Of a stretch of DNA of 64,000 nucleotides, positions 23,747 to 32,768 are shown piece after piece. The notes beneath the pieces are model-generated. The model ran no database searches. It saw only the letters and a list, made by a program, of their open reading frames with translations, and was not told where the DNA came from. The DNA is from Bin87 sp026710825 (GTDB lineage Bacteria; Chloroflexota; Dehalococcoidia; Lucifugimonadales; UBA3495): NCBI GenBank assembly GCA_965232815.1, contig OZ247427.1, positions 2,232,001 to 2,296,000 of the forward strand, read 5' to 3'. The position numbers and the translations under genes are program-made. Within the stretch, counting starts at the first letter, position 1; every line of letters starts with the position of its first letter.

Positions 23747-24375
23747 GGGATTGCCTCGGCGGGGGAGAATTCACATGGATGAACAGGATGAACGGGATGG
23801 ACAGGATTAGGAATTGGACTAGGATGGCGGCGATTTTTTGAATATCCCGCTCATTTCCGCTCATTTGAGTAGGGCCAGGACGTGGGACGTGAGGATAAAC
23901 GAGGGCGGATCAGGCGGATTTGGGGGCGATATTGATGGTATTGGCGGGCCGGTGGGAGGGTTTGGCGGAGCGGGGTTGGAATGGTTCGTGGTTGTCGGGA
24001 TCGGGATTACCAAGGTTGGAGGATTTTCAGGATTGCGGATGCCGCTTTTGAGTTGGGCGCCGGGATGGAGTCGGGCGGTTGGACAGTTAGATGGTAAGGA
24101 TATGGGGATGGCAGGGGCAATGGGGAAGTGTCAGTGAATCAGGGCTGTTAGTTGGTTTGGGCGAGGGTAGGGGCGCGAAAGTATTCGCGTGTACGAGGTT
24201 CGAGTGGGAGGCGCATCCTTCGACAGGCTCAGGATGAGCGGACTGTGTTGCGACGAGACGATATGCGACAGGCTTCCGGCAGAGGCGGACCTGCGGCTGT
24301 TCCCGCCACCGGCGGACGTTCCGCGCCATGAGCGGACTGAGTCGGCAGCATGTAAATAATCGAAAGGCCCTGCCG
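23747..24375. other. 629-base G-rich intergenic region inside the duplication
   Basis: Contains the short pattern ggatgaacaggatgaacggg followed by atggacaggatt, then a G-rich low-complexity stretch (about 23890-24110) and the tccttcgacaggctcaggat element near 24217. No gene is supported. Most of it is shared with 57616-58253. Confidence 0.6.
24217..24243. repeat. Short dispersed palindromic element (tcgacaggctcaggatgagc type)
   Basis: tccttcgacaggctcaggat and the following gagcggac belong to a family with further members at 25178, 30348, 32701, 52217 and 58091. Members end in gagcggac or gagcggcc and lie only between genes. Confidence 0.7.
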
Positions 24376-25068
24376 TCAGGGTTCCACGGCTGGCAACAAG
24401 GGCAAGCCGTCCCAGAAATCCTCCGGCCATGCCTCCGGTCCCAAAAGGGGCACGAACCGGCACTCGGTGAGCCGGCGAGTGACGCGGCGGTTGCCGGAGA
24501 TTTGAACGAGGGTGAGCATTTGGCCCAAGCGATCTCCGATGGGGATGACCAGGCGGCCGTTGGGCTTGAGTTGCGCGATGAGGGATGGGGGTACGGACGG
24601 CGCGCCGGCGGACACGAGAATTGCGTCGTAGGGGCCGTGGTCGGGAGCGCCCAATATGTCGGAGGCGTCGACGACGTCCACGTTTTCGATTCCGCAGGCT
24701 GCCAGGTTGCGGCGGGCGAAAGCGACCAGATCGGGAACACGTTCAACGGCTACGACGTGGCCGAATGGCAAAAGTTCGCCCAGGATCGCGGCCTGATAGC
24801 CCGAGCCGGCGCCGATTTCGAGAACACGCTCATCACCGCGCAACGTCAAAGCCAGGGTCATACGGGCGACCATGGTGGGTTGCGAAATGGTCTGACCGTG
24901 GCCGATGGACAGCGGCCGGTTGTCGTAGGCGTGATGCCGCAATTCGGGGGACACGAACAATTCACGGGGGACTGCCCGCATGGCGTGCAATACCGGACTG
25001 TCGTCCATTGCCGACGCGAGTTGGGCGAACAGGTGTTGGCTCGGATTTTCCAAGGAGGTGGTCATCAA
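24376..25068 (-). CDS. pcm: Protein-L-isoaspartate O-methyltransferase
   Basis: This 230-residue SAM-dependent repair enzyme has VPRELFV, YDNRPLSIGHGQTISQPTMV (the family signature), LEIGAGSGYQAAILGEL (SAM-binding, about residue 85) and a VSAGAPSVPPSLIAQLKPNG block. It methylates damaged aspartyl residues so that they can revert. It begins at ATG 25068 (or 25065). Its stop codon touches the end of the 1.1-kb duplication, so the extreme C-terminus (PLLPAVEP) may have been altered by the insertion event. Confidence 0.93.
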   Translation of the reverse strand: MMTTSLENPSQHLFAQLASAMDDSPVLHAMRAVPRELFVSPELRHHAYDNRPLSIGHGQTISQPTMVARMTLALTLRGDERVLEIGAGSGYQAAILGELLPFGHVVAVERVPDLVAFARRNLAACGIENVDVVDASDILGAPDHGPYDAILVSAGAPSVPPSLIAQLKPNGRLVIPIGDRLGQMLTLVQISGNRRVTRRLTECRFVPLLGPEAWPEDFWDGLPLLPAVEP

Positions 25069-25177
25069 GCAGCATTGTAGGCCGATTTGACGTTGATGTG
25101 CGGAGGACGGCAGGGTGATTCGATTGTCACAAACCCGGGGAAATGTGTAGCGCAGGACGTTTGTGCCAACATCGTCG

Positions 25178-25216
25178 GCTCGTGGTTCGACTGGCTCACC
25201 GTGAGCGGACTACGGG
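25178..25216. repeat. Dispersed element (ttcgactggctcaccgtgag type)
   Basis: gctcgtggttcgactggctc followed by accgtgagcggactacgg. It is near-identical to the copy at 32701-32738, and the core is shared with 30348, 52217, 24217 and 58091. Confidence 0.7.
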
Positions 25217-25334
25217 GAATGCAACCGTTCGTAGCGGATGGGTATGTTCGCTGGGAATTGGTGACATGCGCTCGAGTGGGACGCCAGAGAGCGTTCACGA
25301 TCGGCCAACGCGGATAAGGCACGGAGGTTCTGGA

Positions 25335-25353
25335 TTCCGGATCAAGTCCGGAA
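25335..25353. repeat. Perfect palindrome ttccgg-7-ccggaa
   Basis: ttccggatcaagtccggaa is a perfect hairpin with a seven-base loop. Related copies lie at 23376-23394 and 57239-57256 at the edges of the 1.1-kb duplication. The short context (followed by tgacgg) is typical of extragenic palindromes. Confidence 0.7.
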
Positions 25354-25595
25354 TGACGGAACAAAGGCGTTCAAACCTCATCGGCTCCGGACAGTCTCGT
25401 GGTATTGGCTGCATTACCACCGGGCTTGAGGTTTGTAGTACAGTACGGCCATATATGGTGATGCAGCCGCTCGCGGTGGACAGTGCCGCCTTTCGTGGGT
25501 TGTCCTGTCCTACACCCGGAACCGCCGTGTGGTCGGGTGGTCGGCGGCTGAGATTCCGGCTTGAAATCTTGAAAACTCGAAAAGAGGAATGAGAA

Positions 25596-26438
25596 ATGAA
25601 CACGACAGGAAAACCGGTCGCCGTGGTGATTGGGGCGACGTCCAAATGGCAGGCAGACGGCCGGAACACGCACCTGGTTCACGGCGGTGACATCGACGAC
25701 AGCGAATTGCCGGTTGGGGTGCGCTGGGGAGTGGGAGGAGCCATCGCGCAAAAGTTTGCGCAGGAGGGCTTCTACACGGTGTTGACCACCAGGAGCGCCG
25801 CCAACGCAGAGTCGCTGAATGCAGCGATACGGGAACAGGGCGGCGACAGTGCGATAGTGGAGTTGGATCTCTCGATACGGGAATCCATAACGAATGCGTT
25901 CGCCCAGATACGGGAGGAGGCGGGAGACCCCGAGGTGCTGGTGTACAACGCCGGATACATCGACGGGCGCGACCTGCCGCCAGAAATGGAATTGCTGGAG
26001 AACGTGCCATACGAGGTGCTCGAAACGGCGCAGCACATATCGGTCAGCGGGCCGTTCCTGGTGGCGCAGGAAGTGCTGCCGGCGATGAGAGAGCGAGGCG
26101 AGGGCACGATCCTGTTTTCGAATAACGCAGCGGGGTTGCGGGGCCACAAGCGTTACACCGGGCAATCGCTGTACTACCCGCGGGTGATGATGCGGACGCT
26201 GTCGCAGGCGCTGACGGAGGAATATTCGGAGCACGGGGTGCACGTTGCCAACGTGGTGATCGACGGGACGATCGACTCGCCGGGGACGCGGGCGACGCCG
26301 CGGGCGCAGCAGAATCCTGACCTGCTGATCAATCCGGTCAAGATTGCGGAAGCGTTTTACTATCTGTACACACAGGACAAGTCGTGCTGGACGCACGAAC
26401 TGCAGTTGACGCCGCATCCCGTCAAGCCGAGTTTCTAG
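25596..26438 (+). CDS. Atypical short-chain dehydrogenase/reductase
   Basis: This 280-residue Rossmann protein has AVVIGAT at the first strand, but the glycine-rich turn is split by about 25 residues before GVGGAIAQKFAQEG. LVYNAGY replaces the usual NNAG. In the active-site region (SLYYPRVMMRTLSQALTEEY) the YxxxK pair is not conserved: an Arg stands where Lys is expected and the Tyr is shifted. So either the cofactor and chemistry differ or the protein is not an oxidoreductase. It lies upstream of a luciferase-like monooxygenase, 54 bases away, probably in one operon. Confidence 0.78.
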   Translation: MNTTGKPVAVVIGATSKWQADGRNTHLVHGGDIDDSELPVGVRWGVGGAIAQKFAQEGFYTVLTTRSAANAESLNAAIREQGGDSAIVELDLSIRESITNAFAQIREEAGDPEVLVYNAGYIDGRDLPPEMELLENVPYEVLETAQHISVSGPFLVAQEVLPAMRERGEGTILFSNNAAGLRGHKRYTGQSLYYPRVMMRTLSQALTEEYSEHGVHVANVVIDGTIDSPGTRATPRAQQNPDLLINPVKIAEAFYYLYTQDKSCWTHELQLTPHPVKPSF

Positions 26439-26492
26439 TACCGGTCGAGAGAGGTCGGGTGAAAACCCGAGGAAATACGAAGGAGTGATCGA

Positions 26493-27557
26493 ATGGACGT
26501 GGGAATGATGATGATCTTTTCCAGCTACGGCTGGGAGAGCGGATCGGACGGCCAGATGTGGGAGGAGGAATTGCGCCTGGCTGAAATGGCGGCCGATTCC
26601 GGATTCGATTGTCTGTGGTCTGCCGAACACCATTTCAACGACTACTCCTTCGTGCCGGACAACTTGCAACTGATGACCCACATAGCGGCCAAGCATCCGC
26701 AGATCGATGTCGGCACGGCGGCCGTGATATTGCCGTGGCACAACCCGTTGCGGGTGGCTGAAAACGCAGCGGTGCTGGACCTGCTGAGTGGCGGGCGGCT
26801 GCGGCTGGGGTTTGGACGCGGCCTGGCGCGTCGTGAATTCGCGACCTTCGGGATCAGCATGGACGAGTCGCGGGAGCGGTTTGACGAAGCGGCGCCGATG
26901 ATTGTGGACGCTCTGAACACCGGCTTCATCGAGGGGGACGGGAAGTTTTATCAGCAGCTACGGACGGAGATCCGACCACGTCCACAGCATTCGTTCGACG
27001 GGCGGATCTATGCCGTCGCCGCGAGCGATGAATCAGTGCTGTCCGCTGCCAAGCTGGGCGCGCATATCATCATGTTCGCGGACCGGCCGTGGGAGATGCG
27101 GATGCCGGGGATCGAGCGCGGACGCGCCCTGCACCGGGAGTTTCACGGGACGGAGCCGCCAGCGCTGATGCTGTCGGAATTTGTGATTTGCGGAACCGAC
27201 CTGGCGCAGTGCGAGGAAGAAGCACGGCAGTACCAGGGCAAGTTTGTGGAGAGCAACTTCTATCACTACGAGTTCCTAGGGGACCACTTCAGCTCGGTGA
27301 AAGGCTACGACGCTTACCAGCAAAAGGCGGAAATCGCGCGTTCCGCAGGGCTGGAGGGCGCGGTTGAGGGATTCATGAAGGCCGCCAGTTGGGGGACGCC
27401 GGACAAGATCCTGAGAGGGCTGGAGGACCGGCGGGCCCTGCTGGGAGACTTTGAGCTGAACGTCGCGTTCCGTTTCGGTGGTACGCCGATGGACGTCGCA
27501 GAGCGGGGGTTGAAGCTCTTCGCCGACGAGGTGCTGCCGGTCCTCAAATCCTGGTAG
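26493..27557 (+). CDS. LLM-class flavin-dependent oxidoreductase
   Basis: This 354-residue protein is a luciferase-like TIM-barrel monooxygenase: AADSGFDCLWSAEHHFNDYS near residue 30, AAVILPWHNPLRVAENAAVL, LLSGGRLRLGFGRG and a closing LKLFADEVLPVLK. It would use FMNH2 (or F420H2) and oxygen on an organic substrate, perhaps a recalcitrant compound. It shares a unit with the upstream SDR. A Shine-Dalgarno AAGGAGTGATCGA precedes ATG 26493. A second LLM gene is at 51124. Confidence 0.9.
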   Translation: MDVGMMMIFSSYGWESGSDGQMWEEELRLAEMAADSGFDCLWSAEHHFNDYSFVPDNLQLMTHIAAKHPQIDVGTAAVILPWHNPLRVAENAAVLDLLSGGRLRLGFGRGLARREFATFGISMDESRERFDEAAPMIVDALNTGFIEGDGKFYQQLRTEIRPRPQHSFDGRIYAVAASDESVLSAAKLGAHIIMFADRPWEMRMPGIERGRALHREFHGTEPPALMLSEFVICGTDLAQCEEEARQYQGKFVESNFYHYEFLGDHFSSVKGYDAYQQKAEIARSAGLEGAVEGFMKAASWGTPDKILRGLEDRRALLGDFELNVAFRFGGTPMDVAERGLKLFADEVLPVLKSW

Positions 27558-27575
27558 GGACCGGCGCCGCTGAAT

Positions 27576-28943
27576 TTAGTGGCGCTGGAGGTCTTCGAGG
27601 TCGTCGACGAGGCCCCGCATGGACTCGGGGTCGGGATCGCCGGCGTCGGGGCCGTAGTGGTAGCTCTGGAAACCGCGGACTATGCGTTCGACGGGTGGAT
27701 CGGGCAACGCCTGACTGGCTTCCCTGCGATGTTCTTGGGGGGTTTGGGAGTTGCGGCGGGCGAATCCGACAGCGCGTGCGACGTCGAGCATCCGGTGATA
27801 TACCTCGCGCGGATTGACGGGCGGCGGACGGCGGCGGCGCAAGTTGGAGGCCCGATTGAGCCAACCGGAAAGGGCGTCGGCGATGTCCTGACCGGCGGTT
27901 TGGAGCGTGAACGTCGACTCGCGGGTCTCGACGTCGGCGTAATTTCCGCCAGTTAGCCGACGGCGGCGGAACATGCGGAAAAGGACCCAACCGGCCAGCG
28001 AAACCGCCAGCAGGAAGGCCAACCATTTGATGATGGTCAGGATGATGCTGGGCGGGCCGTCCCCCTCGACCTCGCGCAGACTTTCGTGAAATTCCTCGAT
28101 CTGGAGGCGCGCGAGTTCCAGGCCAGTGAGGTCTCCCCCGCCGAAAAAGCTGGACACCCAATTGCCGATGGCCACCAAGCCGGCGGCCAGCAGACCCAGC
28201 ATCAAGAGGATGGGTCGGAGGGTCCAAAGGCCCATGAAGGCGACACCGCGCACGATGGCCTTGGCGACCTCGTCCAATCCTCCGACTCCGAGGGCGCCCA
28301 GTATCAGGGAGATCAACAAGACCGAGGCGATGCTGACTACGATGGCGGTGAGCCAGCCACGACTGATGTGTCCGATGCCGCTGTCGATGGCGAAACGGCT
28401 GAGAGCCATGCCGCCGAGTCCGATGGCGAAGAAAATGAAAAGAACGGGCAAGCGGATGATATCGGCCGGCAGGATGGCGTCGGCGGCGACGGCCACCATG
28501 ACGATGACCACGCCGCGAACGAACGCGTTGCGCACGACATCGAGAGTAACGTCATCGCGAGCGACGGCGGTGCCACGCCACCATAACAGTAGCAACAGGG
28601 TGGCGCTGATGGTTAGGGCGGCCACGGCGTGCAAATCGCCGGAGAATACCAGGCCGATGGGGAACCATCCGGCTCCCATGCTGATGCCGGCCAGGACGAG
28701 GACCGAGAGGGCGCTGACGATCAAGCCGATTACACCCCGGAGATTCAGGGAGAACCGGATGTTTTGCACATACCAGGACAGGAGGAATGACCACCCGATG
28801 GCTATCATGGCGATGCCCAATGGGATGCTTGCCTCAGGCAGGCGGACGGCGCTGGATAACAGGCGCCCCAAAAGGTAGATGGCGAACCCTTCGAGGAACA
28901 GGGTGACGCCCGTTACTAAAGCGGAGCGGGCGAAGTTAGTCAT
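27576..28943 (-). CDS. Multi-pass membrane protein with C-terminal DUF4129-type domain
   Basis: This 455-residue protein has about nine hydrophobic segments in the first 300 residues and one more at about 325-345 (IIKWLAFLLAVSLAGWVLF). The soluble C-terminal tail ends with a DUF4129-like pattern (NPREVYHRMLDVARAVGFAR, then QTPQEHRREASQALPDPPVE). ATG 28943 overlaps the stop of the DUF58 gene by four bases. DUF58 and DUF4129 genes usually accompany a MoxR ATPase and a transglutaminase. No MoxR gene is adjacent here. Role unknown, probably envelope-related. Confidence 0.8.
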   Translation of the reverse strand: MTNFARSALVTGVTLFLEGFAIYLLGRLLSSAVRLPEASIPLGIAMIAIGWSFLLSWYVQNIRFSLNLRGVIGLIVSALSVLVLAGISMGAGWFPIGLVFSGDLHAVAALTISATLLLLLWWRGTAVARDDVTLDVVRNAFVRGVVIVMVAVAADAILPADIIRLPVLFIFFAIGLGGMALSRFAIDSGIGHISRGWLTAIVVSIASVLLISLILGALGVGGLDEVAKAIVRGVAFMGLWTLRPILLMLGLLAAGLVAIGNWVSSFFGGGDLTGLELARLQIEEFHESLREVEGDGPPSIILTIIKWLAFLLAVSLAGWVLFRMFRRRRLTGGNYADVETRESTFTLQTAGQDIADALSGWLNRASNLRRRRPPPVNPREVYHRMLDVARAVGFARRNSQTPQEHRREASQALPDPPVERIVRGFQSYHYGPDAGDPDPESMRGLVDDLEDLQRH

Positions 28944-30217
28944 CCCGGCTCTCCCACCGGAACGGTACGCACGGTTTCGTCGTCCAGCCAGTCCTCGCGC
29001 CACATTTCTTCGAGTCCGGCGAGGGATGGTCCAGCCAGGTACAAGGGGACTTCGGGAGGAAGTTGCTGGGCAGCGGGACCCGGTTCGCCGTCTCCGGCGT
29101 AGAAGATAATCATGCGGTGGCCGCGGCGTCGGATTTCCTCAGTTTCCAGCACCACGGCGCGGGAGATCAGCGCGGTTACCAGCACCACGGTCGATCCGGA
29201 CGTGAGCGATTCGGACTCAGTGCGGAGAACCGAGGACAACTCGGTGACCCAGAAGGGGCCGGCCATAGCCAGGGATTCCAACACGGATTCCAGTTGCAGG
29301 TTCCCGGAGCCCGGCGGCACTGACATCCACTTGCTGGAATAAGATGCGATGGCGTTGCTGACCAAGCCGAAGGTGTAGTCCTCGTTCCGCGCGTATTCGG
29401 CTACGGACGCGGCGACGGTGACCGCACGTTCGAAGAGTCGACGGTTGCTGCCCTGCCAGGCGGCGTCGCCGGTGCGAGCGTTGAGGGCGATGAGCATGTA
29501 TCGAGTGGCGGCGGGTTCGAAGATGCGGGACTCCAATCTGCCGTGCCGGGCGGTGGCTTTCCAGTCGATGTGCTTGAGCGGGTCAGTGGGCAGGTATTCG
29601 CGGAGGCCGACGAAACGGCTGGGATCGTCCTGGATGAATCTGCGCCCGCGTCCAGACCCGAGGGGGCGTTCCCAGAGGTTCAGCATGCGCCGCAGATCGA
29701 CGATGCGGGGATAGACAAGGAGGTAATCGACGTCGGGCACATTTTTCTCTGCGGAGGTTAGGCCGAACATGTCGCCGCTGCGCAAGCGGGCCGGTCCGAT
29801 TCGGTGATAACCGCGGGCGCGACAGCGGACCCGATATTTCCAGGTCACGCGTTGATACGGCAGCAGGGAGGTTGTGATGCGGTGGTCGAGTTCGGCTTCG
29901 GCTCCCACGCCGCGCCGGTGGGTGCCCCCGGTCTGGAGGCCCAGGGGGAAGGTGTCAGAGATGTCCAACCAGATCATCGGCAACAGTTTGTCGTTATTGA
30001 CGGTGATGTGATAGTCGAGGACATCGCCGATGAAGGCGCGGCGGCGCTCCAGGCGGCGGGAGTAGGAGAGGCGGCGGAAGGCGTAGCGGGGCCAGTGTTT
30101 GCCCGTGATCCAGATGAGCAGGACCAAGACGCCGACAACGATCAACAGCGCCTGACTGGCGAGCAGGCCCGCGATGATGGCGATGGTCGCGGCGATGACC
30201 CAAAGATCGCTGATCAT
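28940..30217 (-). CDS. DUF58-domain membrane protein
   Basis: This 425-residue protein has two N-terminal membrane helices (DLWVIAATIAIIAGLLASQA and the next segment), a beta-rich region, then the DUF58 signature FVGLREYLPTDPLKHIDWKA (about residue 205). After it comes a von Willebrand-like region with ALNARTGDAAW. Such proteins bind metal through a MIDAS-like site and pair with MoxR ATPases. It is the first gene of a two-gene unit with the DUF4129 gene. The frame extends to 30340, but ATG 30217 places the membrane helix at the start. Confidence 0.86.
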   Translation of the reverse strand: MISDLWVIAATIAIIAGLLASQALLIVVGVLVLLIWITGKHWPRYAFRRLSYSRRLERRRAFIGDVLDYHITVNNDKLLPMIWLDISDTFPLGLQTGGTHRRGVGAEAELDHRITTSLLPYQRVTWKYRVRCRARGYHRIGPARLRSGDMFGLTSAEKNVPDVDYLLVYPRIVDLRRMLNLWERPLGSGRGRRFIQDDPSRFVGLREYLPTDPLKHIDWKATARHGRLESRIFEPAATRYMLIALNARTGDAAWQGSNRRLFERAVTVAASVAEYARNEDYTFGLVSNAIASYSSKWMSVPPGSGNLQLESVLESLAMAGPFWVTELSSVLRTESESLTSGSTVVLVTALISRAVVLETEEIRRRGHRMIIFYAGDGEPGPAAQQLPPEVPLYLAGPSLAGLEEMWREDWLDDETVRTVPVGEPG

Positions 30218-30679
30218 GTGGGCAGGATAACCGATTTGGGGGCTGAGAGCACGAAGGCGAAAGAATTGGCAGTTCTTGCAGGGCGGTTCGATGGTCGCCA
30301 AACCGACAAGATGCGCAGCGCAGCACGATTCTTGAAACACTGTCTAGTGGTTGTTTGACTGGCTCGCCATGAGCGGACTATGACGGCGCACGAAAACAAT
30401 TGAGAAGCCCTGGGAGGTGGTGGTCGTTGTGGAGGCGGCTTGGGTCGTTGGGGGCATGGAGACGGATGGGATGTCTGGCTGATTGCAGGAATGGGTGGTT
30501 CATCGGAGGGAGTTCGGGTGGTGTAAGCAGATTTGGGGTGCTTACGATGCGCGGAGTTGCGGCGGACCGGTCGGGGGCAAGGACGGCGGAATTTGGGAAT
30601 GGCGACGTCGCCGAGCGGGCGAGAGATGGGTGTCCGACCGTGTGATATGCTGATTTGAATCCACCGGGAGGGAATGACA
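30218..30679. other. 462-base intergenic region
   Basis: A divergent promoter region. It contains a member of the ttgactggctcgccatgagc element family at about 30348-30378, then a G-rich stretch. No gene is supported. GGGAGGGA near 30666-30673 is the ribosome site for the next gene. Confidence 0.55.
30348..30378. repeat. Dispersed element (ttgactggctcgccatgagc type)
   Basis: tggttgtttgactggctcgc followed by catgagcggac is a diverged member of the family seen at 25178 and 32701. Confidence 0.55.
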
Positions 30680-31228
30680 ATGGCGCGGGTCCCCTACGTT
30701 GCTCGTGAAGAGCTTGATGCTGACGGACAGACAATTTACGACCGGATCCGGGAAGACCGAGGGGCGGCCGAGGTGGGACTGCAATTCCGGGCGCTGTTGC
30801 ATAGCCCGGAGGCCGCGGGGCACCTGACGTCGATGGGGGCGACGCTGCGGTTCAAGTCGGCGATGCCGGAGGACCTCAAGGAACTGGCGATCATCCTGGT
30901 GGCGCGGGAATGGGACTCGGGCATTGAGTGGACGGGACACTCGGTGGCGGCGGCGCGGGCCGGCATATCGGATGACGCGATCGAGGGAATCCGCACGGGC
31001 AAGGCTCCGGGTTGCCTGGACGGGGTGCAGGCGGACATCGCGCGCTTCGTGCAGCAGATGACCAGGGAGAAAGACGTTTCGGACGAGAACTTCGAAGCGG
31101 TGCGCGCGGCGCTGGGGGACAGGGGCGTGGTGGACCTGACTATGACGGTCTCCTATTACACCGCGTTGGCGCTAGCGCAGATTGCGCTGCGGCCCGAGAT
31201 GGGCGGAGACCGGGTTTCGACGCTGTGA
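30680..31228 (+). CDS. Carboxymuconolactone decarboxylase/AhpD-like protein
   Basis: This 182-residue protein has the all-helical CMD fold pattern: RALLHSPEAAGHLTSMGATL, LKELAIILVAREWDSGIEWT and GHSVAAARAGISDDAIEGIR. The EWTGH carries the conserved Glu and His, but the CxxC redox pair of AhpD is absent, so peroxidase activity is unlikely. GGAGG eight bases before ATG 30680 favours it over ATG 30674. Substrate unknown. It stands alone between a divergent DUF58 gene and a TPR gene. Confidence 0.82.
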   Translation: MARVPYVAREELDADGQTIYDRIREDRGAAEVGLQFRALLHSPEAAGHLTSMGATLRFKSAMPEDLKELAIILVAREWDSGIEWTGHSVAAARAGISDDAIEGIRTGKAPGCLDGVQADIARFVQQMTREKDVSDENFEAVRAALGDRGVVDLTMTVSYYTALALAQIALRPEMGGDRVSTL

Positions 31229-31338
31229 CGGTGTCGCGGCGTTAGGGATACATGCCGGGGGCGCCGCGGTAATTGATCTGATCGCCGCGGCCTGGACGAT
31301 ATTTTCTGCCCTCGTATTGAGGGGTGTGTTGAACTGTT

Positions 31339-32523
31339 ATGAACGGTCAAGTTGAAGACAGGTTGCTGGGCAGGTTGGCAGGCCTGCTGGAATGGCAGGG
31401 ACTGGGCACGGCGGTGCTGACGCCACGGCCTCGCGGGGGACGGCTGCACGGGGAAGACGCTGAGGAAGTAGCGTCGCTGTTGGAGCAGTTGGCGGAAGTT
31501 GATGCGGGATTACCAGCGGGGCGCAGGCCGCGCAGCCTGATATTCGGCAATGGATGTTTTGCCATCGGAAGGTACGCGGAAGCGTTGGCGGTGTACCAGG
31601 CGTTGGCGGGTGAGCGTCCGGATGATTTCGCGGTGCATTTCAACCTGGGTGTGACTCACCTGCGGAGGCGACAGCCCGGCGATGCAACGAAGGCTCTCAC
31701 GCGGGCGTTGGAACTGGACGCGCTTTCGGCGCCGGCGTATTACCAGCGAGGCAATGCCAGGGACGACATGGGGGATGGCGACGGGGCGCTGGAAGACTAT
31801 GCCATGGCAATTGGGCTGAACCCTGATTATCTCCAAGCACACTACAACCGGGGGATCGTGCTGAACAACCTGGCCAGATACGCTGAGGCCATCGAGGCGT
31901 TCGACCAGGTGATGGAACTCAGACCGGACATATCCAACGCCTATTTGAACCGGGGGGTTGCGCGCGACGAACTGGGGGACACCGGCGCGGCGATCTCAGA
32001 CTACGACATGGCGCTGCAGTACAACCCGGACAATGCCGACGCCCGTTTCAACAGGGCAAGGGTCAGGTATCGTTTGGGCCGGTATCGCGAGGCGGTGGCT
32101 GACTACACGGCGGCGATTGAATTGCGCCCGGACGATGTGGAGGCGATCAACAACCGGGGTTTGGCTCACGATGCGCTCGGGCAATATGAGGAAGCGATCG
32201 CGGACTACGACTCTGCACTGCGTTTGCAGCCGGATTTTGCTGAAGTGCTGAGCAACCGAGGAGCGGCGCTGGAAAGCCTGGGGGACCTCGACGCGGCTTT
32301 GAACAACTATCTCGAGGCGCAAAAGTATGTGCCGGAGTTTGCTGCCGCGTACTACAACGCCGCCAGATTGTACGCGGACCGTGGGGATATTCCCGGCTGT
32401 GCAGAGCAGTTGGCCGAGGCGGTGCGGCTACAACCGGGGTTGTATGCGGAGGCGGAGTCGGACGAGGTGCTCGGATGGGTGCTGGATCTGTCGCGGATGC
32501 GGGACGAGCGGCGTGAGAGGTAG
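31339..32523 (+). CDS. Tetratricopeptide-repeat protein
   Basis: This 394-residue protein is nearly all TPR units of 34 residues from about residue 70 to 375. Examples are AYYQRGNARDDMGDGDGALE, AHYNRGIVLNNLARYAEAIE and AINNRGLAHDALGQYEEAIA; I count about eight. There is no signal peptide, so it is likely a cytoplasmic scaffold. The partner is unknown, since no enzymatic domain or operon partner is present. The N-terminal 65 residues are not repeat-like. Confidence 0.88.
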   Translation: MNGQVEDRLLGRLAGLLEWQGLGTAVLTPRPRGGRLHGEDAEEVASLLEQLAEVDAGLPAGRRPRSLIFGNGCFAIGRYAEALAVYQALAGERPDDFAVHFNLGVTHLRRRQPGDATKALTRALELDALSAPAYYQRGNARDDMGDGDGALEDYAMAIGLNPDYLQAHYNRGIVLNNLARYAEAIEAFDQVMELRPDISNAYLNRGVARDELGDTGAAISDYDMALQYNPDNADARFNRARVRYRLGRYREAVADYTAAIELRPDDVEAINNRGLAHDALGQYEEAIADYDSALRLQPDFAEVLSNRGAALESLGDLDAALNNYLEAQKYVPEFAAAYYNAARLYADRGDIPGCAEQLAEAVRLQPGLYAEAESDEVLGWVLDLSRMRDERRER

Positions 32524-32700
32524 GGCTCGAGCCATTTCCTCAGCAACGAAGGATCAGTGATCCCAGACGGGTCGTCCAAACCGGGAGAAGTCCGGACATC
32601 CGGACATTTGGAACAGTGATCGCCCTACCGGTACAGAGTCATTCGATTAGCACGTGACAAGGGGACGCCCGCTACCGGGCTGTGTCCTTGCCGACCGTCC

Positions 32701-32738
32701 GCTCGTGGTTCGACTGGCTCACGATGAGCGGACTACGT
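32701..32738. repeat. Dispersed element (ttcgactggctcacgatgag type)
   Basis: gctcgtggttcgactggctc followed by acgatgagcggactacgt. It is almost identical to the copy at 25178-25216 and lies between convergent genes. Confidence 0.7.
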
Positions 32739-32768
32739 TACCGTAGGGCGACCATCTAAGCGCCCTGT

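Larger units (their letters stand above)
23257..24375. repeat. Segmental duplication, copy 1 (about 1.1 kb)
   Basis: This block is repeated in the same orientation at 57110-58253. Shared parts in order are gattatcggtctgaaccggc-like sequence, a ttccggatcaaatccgg palindrome, a small minus-strand gene (23414-23746), a ggatggacaggattag stretch, a G-rich region, the tcgacaggctcaggatgagc element and an end near ataatcgaaaggccctg. The block ends exactly where the pcm stop codon begins. No transposase or clear target-site repeat is seen. Confidence 0.8.
25069..25595. other. 527-base intergenic region with two repeat elements
   Basis: Divergent promoter region for pcm and the SDR gene. It holds the gctcgtggttcgactggctc element at 25178-25216 and the ttccggatcaagtccggaa palindrome at 25335-25353. 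Overlapping open frames on both strands have no family features. The last 30 bases carry GAGG and AGAGGAATGAG before ATG 25596. Confidence 0.6.

Noticed and set aside
25143..25592. Plus-strand ORF of 149 codons
   Set aside because: It translates two dispersed palindromic elements and has no domain.
25371..26741. Minus-strand 456-codon ORF
   Set aside because: It is antisense to the SDR and flavin monooxygenase genes and crosses repeat DNA, with no domain.
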